A DNA stretch of 64,000 nucleotides from contig JBBHKE010001747.1 of NCBI GenBank assembly GCA_037447655.1, positions 1-64,000 of the forward strand, in the 5' to 3' direction. The position numbers were made by a program, and so were the translations under genes. The DNA is from Zygnema cylindricum (lineage: Eukaryota; Streptophyta; Zygnematophyceae; Zygnematales; Zygnemataceae). Position 1 is the first letter of the stretch; each line of letters starts with the position of its first letter. Under the pieces are notes generated by a model that saw only the letters and a list, made by a program, of their open reading frames with translations, ran no database searches and was not told where the DNA came from. Shown piece by piece: positions 1 to 11,694 of this stretch.

Positions 1-460
1 CGAGTTAGTACCATTGTAAAGGCTAAAAGTATGCTGAAGATTGTTTTTTTTTTTTGGTTTCACACGTGCGAATGAGTTCTTAACTCTTACTTTTCATATT
101 AGCCTCTCTGTTGAAGTCTTCTCAGGTATTTCAAGGCGTTCTAGGATGATTTTCAAGGGTATTTCAGGGTTATTTTAAGGTAATTCAGGATTTTCTAGGA
201 TTTTTTACAGCTTTTGCCGGAAAATAACTTTCAAGTGAAATTTTTAGCATTTCCTTGGTTGGAGAATTGTCTTCTTTATGTGTCATTACCCTAAAAAACC
301 CATATTTAAATAAATGAGAGATTCTGTGCATCTAGACTGACCTAAAAAACAGTAAAAAAAACCAATGTACTCCAACTCAGTACAACTCAGCAACAGTAAA
401 ACCAGGACCCCTGCCGGTTCCAAAAACCGGAAATCGGTGGTTCCAGTTCGATACGCAACA
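1..460. other. AT-rich intergenic DNA
   Basis: No coding signal is visible. It contains poly-T runs and degenerate AGGGTTATTTT/CTAGGATTTT motifs at about 120-210. Nothing else can be supported. Confidence 0.5.
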
Positions 461-844
461 CTAATTATTGGTACTCATTCCGCTCTTACAACAAGTATTC
501 CGTACAGTCAGTAACCGCCACAGCCACTGGAGCCATGTGCACAACGAAGCTGATTTTGATGCGGATATCCTGTAGCCAGGCCCGATATGCCCGATATGCC
601 CGATATGGCCAATAAAAATGGCCCGAGGTGGTGAATATGGTCCATAAGACCGATACGATCTGTACGGCCGATTTAGGCAATACATACGCCGACAAGGTGA
701 AGATGGCCGATATGACCAATATGACCAATATATGTATGGCCGAGGTGGAAAATGTGGCCGATACGGCCGATATCTAGAGCCATTGATGGCCAGCAAGACT
801 GACTGCAGCGAGAGAGCATTGGAATTGGCTCCCGCGAGAGCCAA
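461..844. repeat. Degenerate CCGATAT/GGCCGATA motif repeat
   Basis: A short motif built on GGCCGATAT or CCCGATATG recurs through the segment: three near-perfect 9-bp copies at about 578-606, then looser copies to about 772. One forward frame reads as a Gly/Tyr/Arg-rich string (GRGG, GRYDQYDQY, GRYGRY) but is broken by stops near 615 and 645. The reverse frame is open for 127 codons but equally repetitive. It could be a decayed glycine-rich protein exon or simple repeat DNA; the composition alone does not decide. Confidence 0.4.
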
Positions 845-923
845 CTGGAGCGAATCTTTGCACGCCAGGTCTGGGCATCACATTTGCGTCACTGTCGGTC
901 ACATGGTCCTTTGGCAGTTTATT

Positions 924-1178
924 CTATTCTTGTTTGTCGTTTTTGATTATGTTTCGTTTGTGACTCTGTGACTCGGCGTGACGCTCACTTCCAGGCACGC
1001 GAGGCTCCTTCGCAGCTTCCGCTCTCTCCTCCGGCCCCGTCTTTGGCAGGTTCCCGCCGACCACGGGTGCCACGTGTACGGCTGAGATAGCGGCGGCCAG
1101 GCTGAGCAGCAGCGCTCCCACGAGAAGCTTCCCTCCCACTCCTCCCCCGGCTGCTGGGCCGGACGAGCCTCCTCCCAT
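924..1178 (-). CDS. Possible first exon of a small secreted or membrane-anchored protein
   Basis: This is a GC-rich island in AT-rich surroundings. Read on the minus strand from an ATG at 1178 that follows an in-frame stop, it begins MGGGSSGPAAGGGVGG and then has a clear hydrophobic segment (KLLVGALLLSLAAAISAV, about residues 17-34), like a signal anchor. A charged Pro/Glu/Arg-rich stretch follows. A plausible splice donor (GAA|GTGAGC) lies near 990, so the exon may end there and the rest may lie at lower coordinates, but I could not recognise a following exon. An overlapping frame (947-1210) is also open. The family is not recognised, and it may not be a gene. Confidence 0.3.
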   Translation of the reverse strand: MGGGSSGPAAGGGVGGKLLVGALLLSLAAAISAVHVAPVVGGNLPKTGPEERAEAAKEPRVPGSERHAESQSHKRNIIKNDKQE

Positions 1179-1199
1179 GCCTCGAGTTCTCCGCTTCTC

Positions 1200-3290
1200 C
1201 TACAGGACACTGACTCCGTACGACAAAAAGAAATGAAGAGTTACCGTCGCATCGTCTTGTACGCCTCCGGTTATGAAATTATGAAATTCCGTACGCGGCA
1301 GCTGTTGGACGGCGTTCCACGGAACGGAGAAGAGAAGGATCGTGGCACAGACGAAAAGTGCGAAAACGCTTGCACATGCTATATCTTGTAGCCCCGTATT
1401 ATATAAATAAATAGCTTATGAGACGGGTCCAGATATTACAGTACTGTACTGTACTTACCTGTACCTAGTGCACAAAAGTACGAGAAATAATAAATACGTC
1501 ACGCATTATCTCAATGTGCTGAAAATGTTTCTTTACTTTTTCGGAAGGCCGAGAATACATATTCGACCTTTAATTTCACTTCCATCGGGAGGTCTCTGTA
1601 ATTGTACGGACATCATTTACTGGCTGGGAAACATTTAGGACCATGGAGTACAGCCTAGGTTCAGTCTAGGTTCCTTCCGAGGCCCAGTAGTTAAGAAAAC
1701 CGTGTGGACCGGTCCACACTCCGTAACGTAACTGTCCCACACGCCGTAATCGGATATCTCAATAGGGTCATAGGGTTTGTTCTGTGTTTTTTTATGGTAA
1801 AACAAAAACAAGACAGAAATAAAATAACCCTAAACATACGGTCGCGCGGAGAAAACGAGGTGTGGCCCCAATCAGCGTGCTCGCGCGTACACCATTTATC
1901 ATTTACAGCAGTGTTAATTTTTTCTCGCCACTTAAAAAATATTTTTTCCGTGCGCATTTGTCAGATTCGACGGTTCCGATTGAAAGGCAGAGTTTTAAGG
2001 TTCCGATCGGTGGTGGGTAATCAAAAATCAACACTAATAGCGAGACACGATGTACTGTGTTGTATTAACAAATCGAACTCATTCTAGACCCCGTATTATT
2101 TTAGTCCGAGCGGGTGGATCGTACGGTAGATTCGGTCAAGATTTTGACATGAACGTTCGCAAGAAATGCCATGTTGAACCAACTCCTCATCATCGCCTTA
2201 TGTGAGAAAATAGTGTGGTAGATAGTTAACTTGCCTTGCACATTTACTGCAGTAGCAGGGCTTCTTCCAGAAACAAAAACCTGAAACCTGAAAAGAAACC
2301 AAACCTGAAAAGGAAAGGTATACCTTCTCTACTGTCTCTTCTCCTTTTTTATATTTCAAACGTTCGTGGTTTTGAATTGACTGAGAAATCGTTTCTGAGA
2401 GTAGTTTTTTATTTAGGGTTCCTGAAGAAGGAGGAAAAGGTGATTTTTTTTCCATGGCCGAGGCTTGTTTCATGTTTTTTTATTCGTTTGTCCTATGATT
2501 TTTATTTATTTTTAGTTGAAACAATAAACGAGAGAGAAAGAGAGCTCTTAAAAAAAATTTGAAATGCCAAATTACGTTTTTTTTTATATGTATATACGTT
2601 TTACGTTTTTTTCAATGAAGTATAGACGATTTATTTTGTGTGAACTTTTCAAAATTTTGAATTTTCCAATGATTGGTACAAACTTTAAGACAGTTGTCAG
2701 TGTTTTTTTGTTTATGATATTTTTTTATTCACTTTTATTCGTTTCATGTTTCTCCAAAGGAACATAAATGTTCATTGTAAATTTTAAAACATTTTTGTGT
2801 TTCTCCAAGGATTTCATTAACTTTCTTCTTCATGAGAACTTTTTACACAGCAAAGATATGTGATCTTTTTGCCGTTTTGTTCTTTTTTCTCTCTTTTTTT
2901 TTTGTTTTTTTTTTGTTTTTTTTATGTTGCTAAAGGAAATAGATTATTTTGTCTCAATACAGGCTCAGAGATTTACTGTAGATTACTGCCCATTTCGATT
3001 CTCGATTTCAATGTCTTTTGTCTGATTTGGTCTCTTTGCTTCAATTTCTTCACTATGTTTCCCTAAAGCATACGCCTCAAGAAAGACAGGCAGGGAGGGG
3101 AGGGAAAGAGGGAGGAATGGGTGGGAGGAGGAAAGGGAGGGAGAGAGGGAGGAAGGGCCGGAAGGAGGGAGAGATGGAGGGAGCCAAAAAAAGGGAGGGA
3201 TACCTTTGCAAACCGGATTTTGTTGAATACAAGGCGTTTTTGAATCATTCTCATGTGTTTTGTCTACTTTGATTTTTGTTTTGTGCTGTT
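1200..3290. other. Intergenic DNA upstream of the protease inhibitor gene
   Basis: AT-rich and very poly-T rich from 2400 to 3060 (for example 2880-2930), then a purine tract of GGGA/GGAA units at about 3085-3210. The poly-T stretch and the sequence TGTTGTGCCAG at 3284-3294 look like the 3' end of an intron just before the inhibitor exon. Part of this region may therefore be a 5'-UTR intron. No other gene is seen. Confidence 0.5.
1702..1719. repeat. Perfect 18-bp palindrome
   Basis: GTGTGGACC is followed directly by GGTCCACAC, a perfect palindrome with no spacer. The following 400 bp share short stretches with the region near 10450-10560 (GCCACTTAAAA, then a CGTRCRCATTTGTC motif), so this may be part of an old transposable element. 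Confidence 0.6.
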
Positions 3291-3305
3291 GTGCCAGAGA
3301 CAGAT

Positions 3306-3506
3306 ATGTCGAAAAGAGAGTGGCCCGAGCTGGTGGGAAAAGATGTGGAAGAGGCGAAGCGCGTCATTGAGTCGGAGGCTCGGGAGATTAAGCAAATCCA
3401 TGTGGTGCCAAAGGGAGCCATGGTGACCATGGACTTCAGTATGCATCGAGTGAGGATCTTTGTGGATGAATGGAATCGAGTTCATCGGGCACCTAAAGTT
3501 GGTTAA
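3306..3506 (+). CDS. Potato inhibitor I family serine-protease inhibitor
   Basis: A complete 66-residue protein. The family is recognised from WPELVGK near the N-terminus, the amphipathic EEAKRVIESEA helix, the VVPKGAMVTMDF reactive loop, the RVRIFVDEWNRV strand and the C-terminal RAPKVG. Members of this family (eglin c, CI-2, buckwheat and grape inhibitors) block subtilisin- and chymotrypsin-like proteases by presenting the loop as a substrate. By position the scissile bond should be Met-Asp in VTMDF, so P1 is Met, which favours chymotrypsin/subtilisin/elastase-type targets. There is no signal peptide and no cysteine, so the plain ATG start predicts a cytosolic or vacuole-independent form. 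The ATG lies 12 bases after a good splice acceptor (TGTGCCAG at 3287-3294), so a 5'-UTR exon upstream is likely. Length is normal for the family. Function is inferred from family membership. Confidence 0.92.
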   Translation: MSKREWPELVGKDVEEAKRVIESEAREIKQIHVVPKGAMVTMDFSMHRVRIFVDEWNRVHRAPKVG

Positions 3507-6500
3507 AATTCCGGGAATTCAGACTCCTCAGATGATGATTTTGTGAGAAAATGGGAGGACATCGGTAACAGTTTGTAGCTGGGAAGGCTATGTTGAATGT
3601 ACACATAATATGTTAAGACTATTTTGCGACAGCTCCGAGTCTGGAGCTGGATTTGGAGTTTTTGTACAGCCTTTTGGTTCTCTACTACTATATTCAACCA
3701 TTGTATATTTTAAGCAACAATAATCTTTAACTTAGCCGCTGAGTTCCCATGTTGTGTTGGTGTGCTCATGTAAATGGCTGCTTAAACGCTCGACCTTGAT
3801 GGTTGTGGATATGATCATTGTTGTCTTGAATTAAAGCCCTAATCAACCCTATCCCTAAATAGCTTGATCAACTTCAAAAACTCTAGGAAACCCTAGAAAT
3901 CCTAAAAAGACCAGCGATGTAGTAAGCTGCGAGGTTCGTGTCAAAACCAGCATTTGAAAGCAAGCAACTATATTCTCATTATTGAATAATGGCATCTGGT
4001 CCATCAATGTTATTTGTTACTGCACATAAAAGTACACATATCTTATGCATATATTCATTGGTGTGTCTTGTCATGCTGCACTCAAGAAAGGGAAGTTGAT
4101 TTCAATAACATTCAAATGAAACTTTGTATTTTAAAGCTTTAGACGTCATCGAGCGAACACCGTACATGGTTACATGTCTTATTATCTTGGTGCACTTACT
4201 AAACTAGTTGAAGTCTTTTTATGGGTAAGGTACGGGATGGCTCATTTGAATATTTGAATTCATGGTCATTTTCATATTCATTTGGAGGTTAATGGTAAAG
4301 GCACAGGCATGAGATATTTACCAAAATATATTTTTGTCCATTAAAAAGCCAAATGAGACTTATTGGAATATGAGTGTGAAAAAGAAGACAACAATGAGAA
4401 ATACAAAACCTAAACGAAACTTCTGTTGGTCTTTTGAAAGGAACAGCTGTCAAACATATCCACCAGCAAAATCTAAACACTCAAAGTACCGATAACAAAT
4501 TTCTTAATTGTTATTTACGCTAACTCATACTTTCTGCGTCAAAAACATACTTGAATTAGAGTAATTAACTGTAACAGCAAAGAGCGGTGTATCACGTCAC
4601 CAAAAGCCGCGTTATGATTGGCTTACAGGATTGCTATGTGGTTAAAGAACCTCACTCCAAAAATCATAAGGCAACACCAAAGAAGGGCCCAAATCAACAC
4701 ATATACCCACCATCTCCATGGTAACACGACTATAAACCATTTCAACCTCCTCCACCTCCACATGCACATTCCCTCCCTAACCCCCCCTCTTTACAAAACA
4801 ACAGGAAGGACAAACATATCGTAAAGATAATTTTTAATTTTAATAACGGTTGCGTTACATTTGGTGACGGTTTGTTCTCCTAATGGCTCAAAAATTCCCC
4901 GACATGATGCATGCCAACACGACGTGTCTTATCTTGGATTAAAACCCAAACTTTCACCATCCCAAACCTCCCCTCAATCCAAAAACGATAGGGAGAAGCG
5001 AAAAAACCCTAAAAAATTGACATGTCACATCAGAAAGCCCAAACTCTCCATCCATGCCCTTAATCCGCACCAGCCTCAAACAAACCTGCCTGCCTCGCAG
5101 AGAATACTTCTAATACTGTTGAACCAACTTGTTATCGCCTTTAGTCTTGGAACACAATGCCCAGACAAAGTTACTAATCTCCCACTCCCACCAACTCGAG
5201 TGAAGAAAGGTAACACCATAGCTCGAGAAGCAACTTACTGGCAGTAAACCAACCGTAGCCTGAACATTACCGAGAATAACCTACAAGCTATCGTGGTACC
5301 TAAACAAAATCACGTGGAAACTCCAACTGCCGATCAAGTCCAGAAAGCACGAGTGGGAATATAGTTCACCATAATAAAAGTGGAAGGGAAAAACCGTCTG
5401 ATAGAGGACTCTTTAACAGATGATTAGCTGGATTCAAATAGCACCATGTCCACCAACTCGTATTATCCTCTACACCATTGACTTGGCTTTAACCAACGCA
5501 ATAAACACGAATCAAGTTTCGAATTTTAACGCGGTATTAAGCATCAACCTAGGTCGAGTTTGCTTGTAATTTATAATGTTAAAAGAAACTATTTCCAGGG
5601 AATTGAGATCTGTAACGAAATTTCAAGTCCCTATACACTTCTACTGCATGTATCACTCGGACAATCCCCTCTCTTGATTAACAATTGTAAGACTAAACAG
5701 AGAATCGCTCTTCGAGTATAGAAAATATTTGCATCAGGTTTACACTAGTATTTTTAATTTTAATTCCGATCCAAATGACACGTAGTTTTGAACCATTAAA
5801 GAACTTTTGTTAAGAAAAAAAACAATTACTGTTATGAATACTATTTTGAGGCCAGAGAGTAAAAAGAAATCGCCACCAAATTAGTGTTAATAACGCTAAA
5901 AACGACCGTCCGCAGCCGAGTCCAACCCCAACCTTCTCACTCCCAACCTCTACAAAATATTCGGTTCCTAAAACCTTCAAATGTTCACAGAAGAGTTGGA
6001 ATGGAGAGTGAATGTCCGATAAAGCAACCTTCTCCAAAAGTAACAGGTTCTTTGACATATGATCCAAAAATGTCCTTTTTCCCTTAAAAAAGTAACGTAC
6101 TCCACAACATGACAAAACAGAATGGATATCCGGCGAATCTTACTGCAAAAAATTGACCTCTATCCTATTGTACAAGAAACAAGTCGAGATACACTCCGGA
6201 ATTCAACGCAGAATACAACATTGTTTTCATTTAGCACATAAAGGACCTCATATGACTTACACAGGTCTTTTTCTGAAGTATAAGACAAAATAAACGAAAC
6301 ATGTATCCTCTTGGTGCAGGAATTAGACAAGGTATTCCTTGGGTCTCAAGACTATCCAATATCCCAACATTGTGGTGCAGGAATTAGACAAGGTATTCCT
6401 TGGGTCTCAAGACTATCCAATATCCCAACATTGTATATTACAGTTAGAAGCTTGGCATGATAAACCACCAAGTTTCAGCAACAGATGAATGCTGTAAAAG

Positions 6501-6964
6501 ATTACATAACGTTAAATCTTATCAGCGTTAATATTTATAAGAGACTATAAAACATTAAAAATAGGGCGACCATTTGGAGGCCCGCAATTATTAGTTGATT
6601 TATAAGAGCAACGACGGAACAACATGGATCGCTCTCGAACAATCTTACCATATCACTTTTACAGGAAACAAATAAAAATATTTTGTGTCTTTGGAGGAGA
6701 TACTGCAAAAAATCTGTCTTAAAAACTGTTTGGAGATTTGCTGCCTCACTAATAATGTCTGAGGTAAATCACTCTGAACTGATTGCTGTAAAAAATTTAC
6801 CCAACAAAAAGAAATATCTACTATTATGAGCAAAGCACACTTCTGCTAGAGTAAATTATTTACAATAAAAATATATATACCATAATCAACAACATGAACA
6901 AAGTGTTGAGGAGAAGTCAAGCCATAACATCCAGGTAAACCAACTTCACCCAGGATATGTGACT
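3507..6964. other. Intergenic DNA between inhibitor and DUF3172 genes
   Basis: About 3.4 kb without a recognisable gene. There are degenerate AACCCTA-type motifs at 3836-3900, AT-rich DNA, and a 61-bp tandem duplication at 6312-6433. An open frame at 4861-5247 has no recognisable domain and an unusual Pro/Lys/Asn-rich composition, so it is not called. Confidence 0.5.
6312..6433. repeat. Tandem duplication, 61-bp unit, two copies
   Basis: TGGTGCAGGAATTAGACAAG starts at 6312 and again at 6373, and the following bases through CCCAACATTG match in both copies. It is a recent perfect tandem duplication, or an assembly artefact. Confidence 0.85.
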
Positions 6965-8299
6965 TCACCGGTCAAAATTTCGCGGTTGAAACCCATCTCC
7001 TAAAGTTGCTTTTGCCGGGTCCACCAAAAACTGATTTTCTGCCGTCTCACTGTGATAGACACAGGAAATCTCAGGTGCCTGTCGTAAGTCTCCCACAAAG
7101 CCAAACGTGTTCATATTTCGCTTGCAATCTCTAACTTCGCTCGAGTTAACGAGACCTCGAGATTCCAAGACTTGCCAGTTGCTTTGCCGAAGAACACAAC
7201 CAGGCTTCACTTCTGCTTGCGAAACGTACACATTAAAACTGCATCGCCCAATAGTTTTACCAAATTAGTTTTCATCTTTTAAAGCCGAAAAAAAACTGAA
7301 CCGCAGAATATCATGTCAAGGTCGCGTAAGATAAGGTGACACTCTAAAACGAAGAGAAAAATAGAAACAACAGTGGATAGGTTTGCGTATTTCTCTACCA
7401 TGCTAAAATAACAAAGAGTGTTATCCTCTTTGCAATGTTTGCGAGTGGCAAATCAACTATAAACAGTACATATTTGAGAGCCATCTATGAGAGAAAAACG
7501 TAACCTAGATCATGTAAAATAAATTCTTCGGACATCTACTTCATCATAGATTGTCTTTATTGAAGAAATAAAACATACAAGTGCCGTTTCACAAACAGTA
7601 TCCTTTCACTCTGCCTGGCTACTGATATGTAAACATTTCAACATACCAACAAGTTCCAAAACAGAAATAAAAGAGGGAAGATGGGTGAAAGAAAACGGAA
7701 ACTCACGGAGTGAAAGAAATAAAGAGACGTTGATCCAGCACCATGGCACTGAATCCATTAGCAAGACAAATATCTGGATTGGGTGTTTTCTGGTCAATAA
7801 CATCCCTCGAAGCAACATTCGCCGGCTCAATATTGACTAATGTGCTCATTGCAATTCCAGCTCCAATTCCCATCACAAATACACTAGCAAGAACAAACTT
7901 ATTTACCCCTTTCAATACTATTTCACCTCCAGGGAGCTCCTGGGCTTCTGCGCGTGCCGTCCATCGCTTTGTTCCTCCAGGACCATAATCTCCTAAGTCC
8001 ATGTCATCTATGTCCTCATTTTCCTCCATCCCTGGAGACAAAAGTCTTGGTTTTGTAGGATATTCCGGAGGAAATCTATCGCGTCGAGGTCTTCTTCTTG
8101 ATGCTTGCATAGCTCTAATTGGTCCAACGGCATTTAAAGGTCTCCCAATTCTTTTCTTTATTGTTGCTTGGTCTCCCCATGTGGAACTTGATATTGCTAA
8201 TAACTTCGAATGGTTGTATCCAATTTGACTACACGCATATCCCAAAAAAGAGGAAGCCCCCCATGTAGGGCAAATATTTTGTTTGTCTAACAACTGCAT
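6965..8299 (-). CDS. DUF3172 family protein, plastid/cyanobacterial type
   Basis: Two exons on the minus strand: 8299-7707 and 7238-6965. The donor ACTCC|GTGAGT and acceptor GATGCAG|TTTTAAT join in phase and restore FTPFNVYVSQ, giving 288 residues. Residues 1-65 are Ser/Arg-rich without acidic residues at first, like a chloroplast transit peptide. A charged linker follows, then one membrane segment (about 133-152, FVLASVFVMGIGAGIAMST). The conserved domain comes last: PANVASRDVIDQ, TPNPDICLANGFSAMV, QPGCVLR-type VKPGCVLRQSNW, EVRDCKRNMNTFGFVGDL and PEISCVYHSE. These motifs match my recollection of DUF3172 proteins of cyanobacteria and algae/plants, whose biochemical role is not established. 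The start is uncertain: an ATG-led exon at 8643-8543 (MSSSNLMYGEVF..., donor AAG|GTAAAC) reads like a transit peptide start, but its phase does not fit the only nearby acceptor (GCAG at 8294), so I kept the ATG at 8299. Confidence 0.87.
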
Positions 8300-10619
8300 A
8301 AATGCGACAAAAAGTCAATTTAGATTCCAGCACATTCAAAGAAGTAAAACGAACATAAAACGTAAAAAGGCCTTCATCATATTTTAAGTAAAAGAAGTAA
8401 ACATACAGAGCAGTGCTGGAGAATAATATCGTTTCATGTTTTCAATAATCATCTCATACTTATGTCGCATTGTTCAAGAAGACAAATCCTGACCAGAGAT
8501 AAAAAACACAGCCATAATTACCAAAAAGTTGACAGCGTTTACCTTGAATGACATAAAAAATTTAAGGCTTCAGAAGCCTTCATAACAGAGTTTGTTGAAA
8601 CAGAGGGGAACACTTCGCCATACATTAAATTTGAAGAAGACATTTCCACCACTATGGCTGTCTCAATGTACTACTATATAATATTGTTACATGTATAGTC
8701 CTATATCCCCCTATATTATTATTTATTATAGTAGTTTTTTTTTTCTTTTGGAATTGTAACAAATTTATCCATCTATATTATTGTAAAACATTGTCAATCG
8801 GAGGTTCATCCTTCAATTGAAATATTTTGCAATCACAAGAACCAAACGCTGAAAATATAAATTACACGTAAAGAAGAAAGACTTTTAAAGAACATTTACA
8901 AAGATTCTTTCGACTAAATGTTCAAGTTAAGCACAATAGAGATATGTTAAACAAACACTCCTTGAGGGAAACATGATCCTGTCGAGTAATAGCATCGATA
9001 TGAAATAAACATCTGTGCAGACTTAATATTAAGGCAAAGAAAGGATTGCCTGCAAGTTGCAAGTTATAATTTATGAAATGACATACTTACAACGCCAACT
9101 TTCAAACAGGAATAGCCAATTTTCATGTACACTTGACCAGTGAAAGCAAAGTTGTCAATAAGTACACCCTGAATCGCTTAGCAATAATAACGCTAATTCG
9201 GTGCCGGTTTTTTTTTGGCCCCTACACATAAAATGACGTTTCAAAACTAATTGTTTTTTTTTTAAACGCTGATTTTGTAAGCGGCTGAAAATCCTCCACG
9301 TGGCTCAAATCTAAATCATAACTAATGACACTAAATATAATCCCACGGTATACATTTCTTAATGATAATAGCGAATCACGTTGTACTGCTAAGTGCATTA
9401 GCCCCACTCAAAAACTCATGCACTAAGTATATCATGTATTACAAACAATCAGCATTTGGGCAATCACTCTACTTACAATAGAAGGTTAAACTGCAAAGCA
9501 TTCATCAGTTCATTAACAATACTGAAGTGACTGATAAAATAAGCTGCAATACTCCCAAATTTCTGTGCAAAAATACTAATTGATGATTCTAATATTGTGA
9601 AGAAGTGATAAAACATGATGTTAATGTCACCTCATTTGAACGTGTATGAAAAAGACTACAACTACTGACATTACAAAATGCAGGAGTTTGAATATGCCTT
9701 ACGACCTCCACTAGTGCGTTTTTTGGGGGTTCAAATGTCGAAAACTTTGATTTCAAATAAAAGCCATTGACCTATTCTTGCTAGAAGCTGACTATAACCT
9801 TGAGGAGAAAAATGAGTCGAGTGAGAAGGGATGATTAATGGTCTTAGGCCAGGCTAAGAAACAGACAAAGCATGTTCGTACGAAGGAGTTTCACAGTGAT
9901 TAAATTGCAATTATACCCTATAGGGTTTGAAATATCAGTTTGTTTTGCAGGCCAATGGTTGAGATGGTACTTGAACAAAATCAGAAGCTTCGGCTGCATG
10001 CTCTCACTTCCATCCATTCAAATGCCTTCAAATGATCAGAAGGGGTAGATAGCAAGGTCGAACAGGTGAAGGTTTAACTGAGTCTAGACAATATTGTCGA
10101 TCTTCTAGGACTCCGATAAAACCATTTCCAAAGAGAAATCCAAAAGAGTAAGAAATTGCTTACTTCCGCCATCGTAGAAGTTGAGCATCTGATTTCCTTG
10201 CAAGAAATAGGATGCACAAGTCTGGTCATGTGGTAGGCCATGGAGCTGCTTGCTTGTTTGCAAGGAGTTTATGAGTGTTTCTGGAGCCCAAGGAGCAGTG
10301 CTGCTGTTAGCTTGGCTGGCATCAGTTACAGGGGAACTCAGTACAGTACAGTATAAGTACGCCGATACTGGCGCAATAGTCATTTTCGGATTTTCCTGTA
10401 CGATTACGCTGATTACTGGCCAGTACATCGTGTATGCTATTAGCGGTAATATTATTTTGGCCACTTAAAACTTCTTTTATCCGTACACATTTGTCCGGTT
10501 TTTAAATTTCAGACAGCCAATCGGAATCTGAGAATCTTACCTTTCAACCGTCAGATCCACAATCCGACATGTATGTACGAGAAAAGATGCTTTGAGCGAC
10601 TAAAAAAACATTAACACTA
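8300..10619. other. Intergenic DNA upstream of the DUF3172 gene
   Basis: It holds the possible upstream exon at 8543-8643, a TA-flanked transposable element at 9165-9383, and a slightly GC-richer segment at 10130-10470 with open frames on both strands. On the minus strand that last segment ends ATGGCGGAA|GTAAGC near 10170, a start codon just before a donor-like site, so a 5' exon there is conceivable. No domain is recognisable. Confidence 0.4.
9165..9383. mobile_element. TA-flanked MITE, CACCG-end family
   Basis: The left end is CACCCTGAATCGCTTAGC and the right end GATAATAGCGAATCACGTTG, imperfect inverted repeats, each bordered by TA (9163-9164 and 9384-9385). The 219-bp body has no coding capacity. 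It belongs to the family whose consensus end is CACCGYGAATCGCTATTAGC. Confidence 0.65.
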
Positions 10620-10832
10620 CACCGTGAATCGTTATTCGCGTAAAGGTTTCTTTAGTGTGTAGGAACAATTACCGTCATTTACGCTAATTGAGAATTTGGA
10701 AATTTTCAACGAAATCGTTTATTCTAATTAGAAATTAGGGTTTTTTAAAATAGTGTAGATAATTCTATTTGAGAGCTAAAAAAAAAAAGGTACCTTAAAT
10801 AGCGTCCATTACGCCAATACCGATTCACGGTG
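10620..10832. mobile_element. TA-flanked MITE, CACCG-end family
   Basis: A 213-bp element: the left end CACCGTGAATCGTTATTCGCG and the right end TACCGATTCACGGTG form inverted repeats, both bordered by TA. It is AT-rich inside and non-coding. Another left end of the same family begins immediately after, at 10843. Confidence 0.7.
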
Positions 10833-10960
10833 TACAGTACTACACCGCGAATCGTTATTAGTGTCAAATTTTAAATAGTGTTGAAGAAAATTTACTGTAA
10901 TTGATGCTAATTAAGAATTTGATTTTTTTTTTTAAAAAGGTGTATTCTAATTTCGGCTTA

Positions 10961-11680
10961 GGGTCAAGTTCCATCAGTCGAAAAGTGGGGTAGTTTACAG
11001 AAATCTGCGACTATCCGTACTAATCCGTACCTCTTTTTTTGATTTTATACGCGAAACAACATTTCAGAGAATCTTGCCAATACTCTCCGAAGGCCTTGGA
11101 GGTAACACTGAGCGTCGGATGTTCATCCGCGAGGCATTCGCTTAATTTTTTTCTGTAGCTGCCGACGTACCTGTAGGAGGTGGGTTGGTAGATACAGAAA
11201 AAAATTAATAGTGACACGCTGGATGAATAAGCTACGTGTCATGATGGAAAGCCAACGAAAATTGACAAAATTTGCAAATGGTATGTACTTTTCAAAATGC
11301 AATTGAAAATTAAAAAAGTAATTTCGAAACGGTCCTTCGTCGCGCAATTTCTTTCGTAACACTATTTCCAGCAAAGGATTTTCGTCATGTTGGAAAACAG
11401 AAATGAGCTGGCGTAAAAGACTGGCGTTTGCAGAAATTACAAAAGTTTTGTCGCATTATGACGTGGTACGCAGGTACATGGTACGCAAGTGAAGATTTAA
11501 AGTGAAATTTGTCGGTGGGAAGATTTTAAAAACATTTTAAATATCCGGTCAAAACCCAGGTGGTTCCACTCAATTTTTAACACGTGGATTTCATACTCTT
11601 CGTGATGGAACATCGACTCGATTAACCCAGCCCGTAGAGTTGGCCGTACGTTTACATCAACGACTGATGGAACTTGACCC
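10961..11680. mobile_element. Harbinger-like non-autonomous element, GTTCCAT-end family
   Basis: A 720-bp element with perfect 20-bp terminal inverted repeats, GGGTCAAGTTCCATCAGTCG and its complement, and a TTA duplication on each side (10958-10960, 11681-11683). GGG-starting ends and a TWA target duplication are the hallmarks of PIF/Harbinger elements. No transposase frame is present. Confidence 0.85.
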
Positions 11681-11694
11681 TTAATGCTAATTTG

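Noticed and set aside
4861-5247. 128-codon open frame on the plus strand
   Set aside because: No recognisable domain, no start context or splice support, and an unusual Lys/Pro/Asn-rich composition; chance frame in intergenic DNA.
7743-8228. Plus-strand frames opposite the DUF3172 exon
   Set aside because: They are antisense shadows of the real exon, which has the conserved motifs and consistent splicing.
10105-10468. Overlapping open frames on both strands (119 and 72 codons)
   Set aside because: No family is recognised and neither strand is favoured. A start codon before a donor-like site on the minus strand is intriguing but cannot be linked to the DUF3172 gene with confidence.
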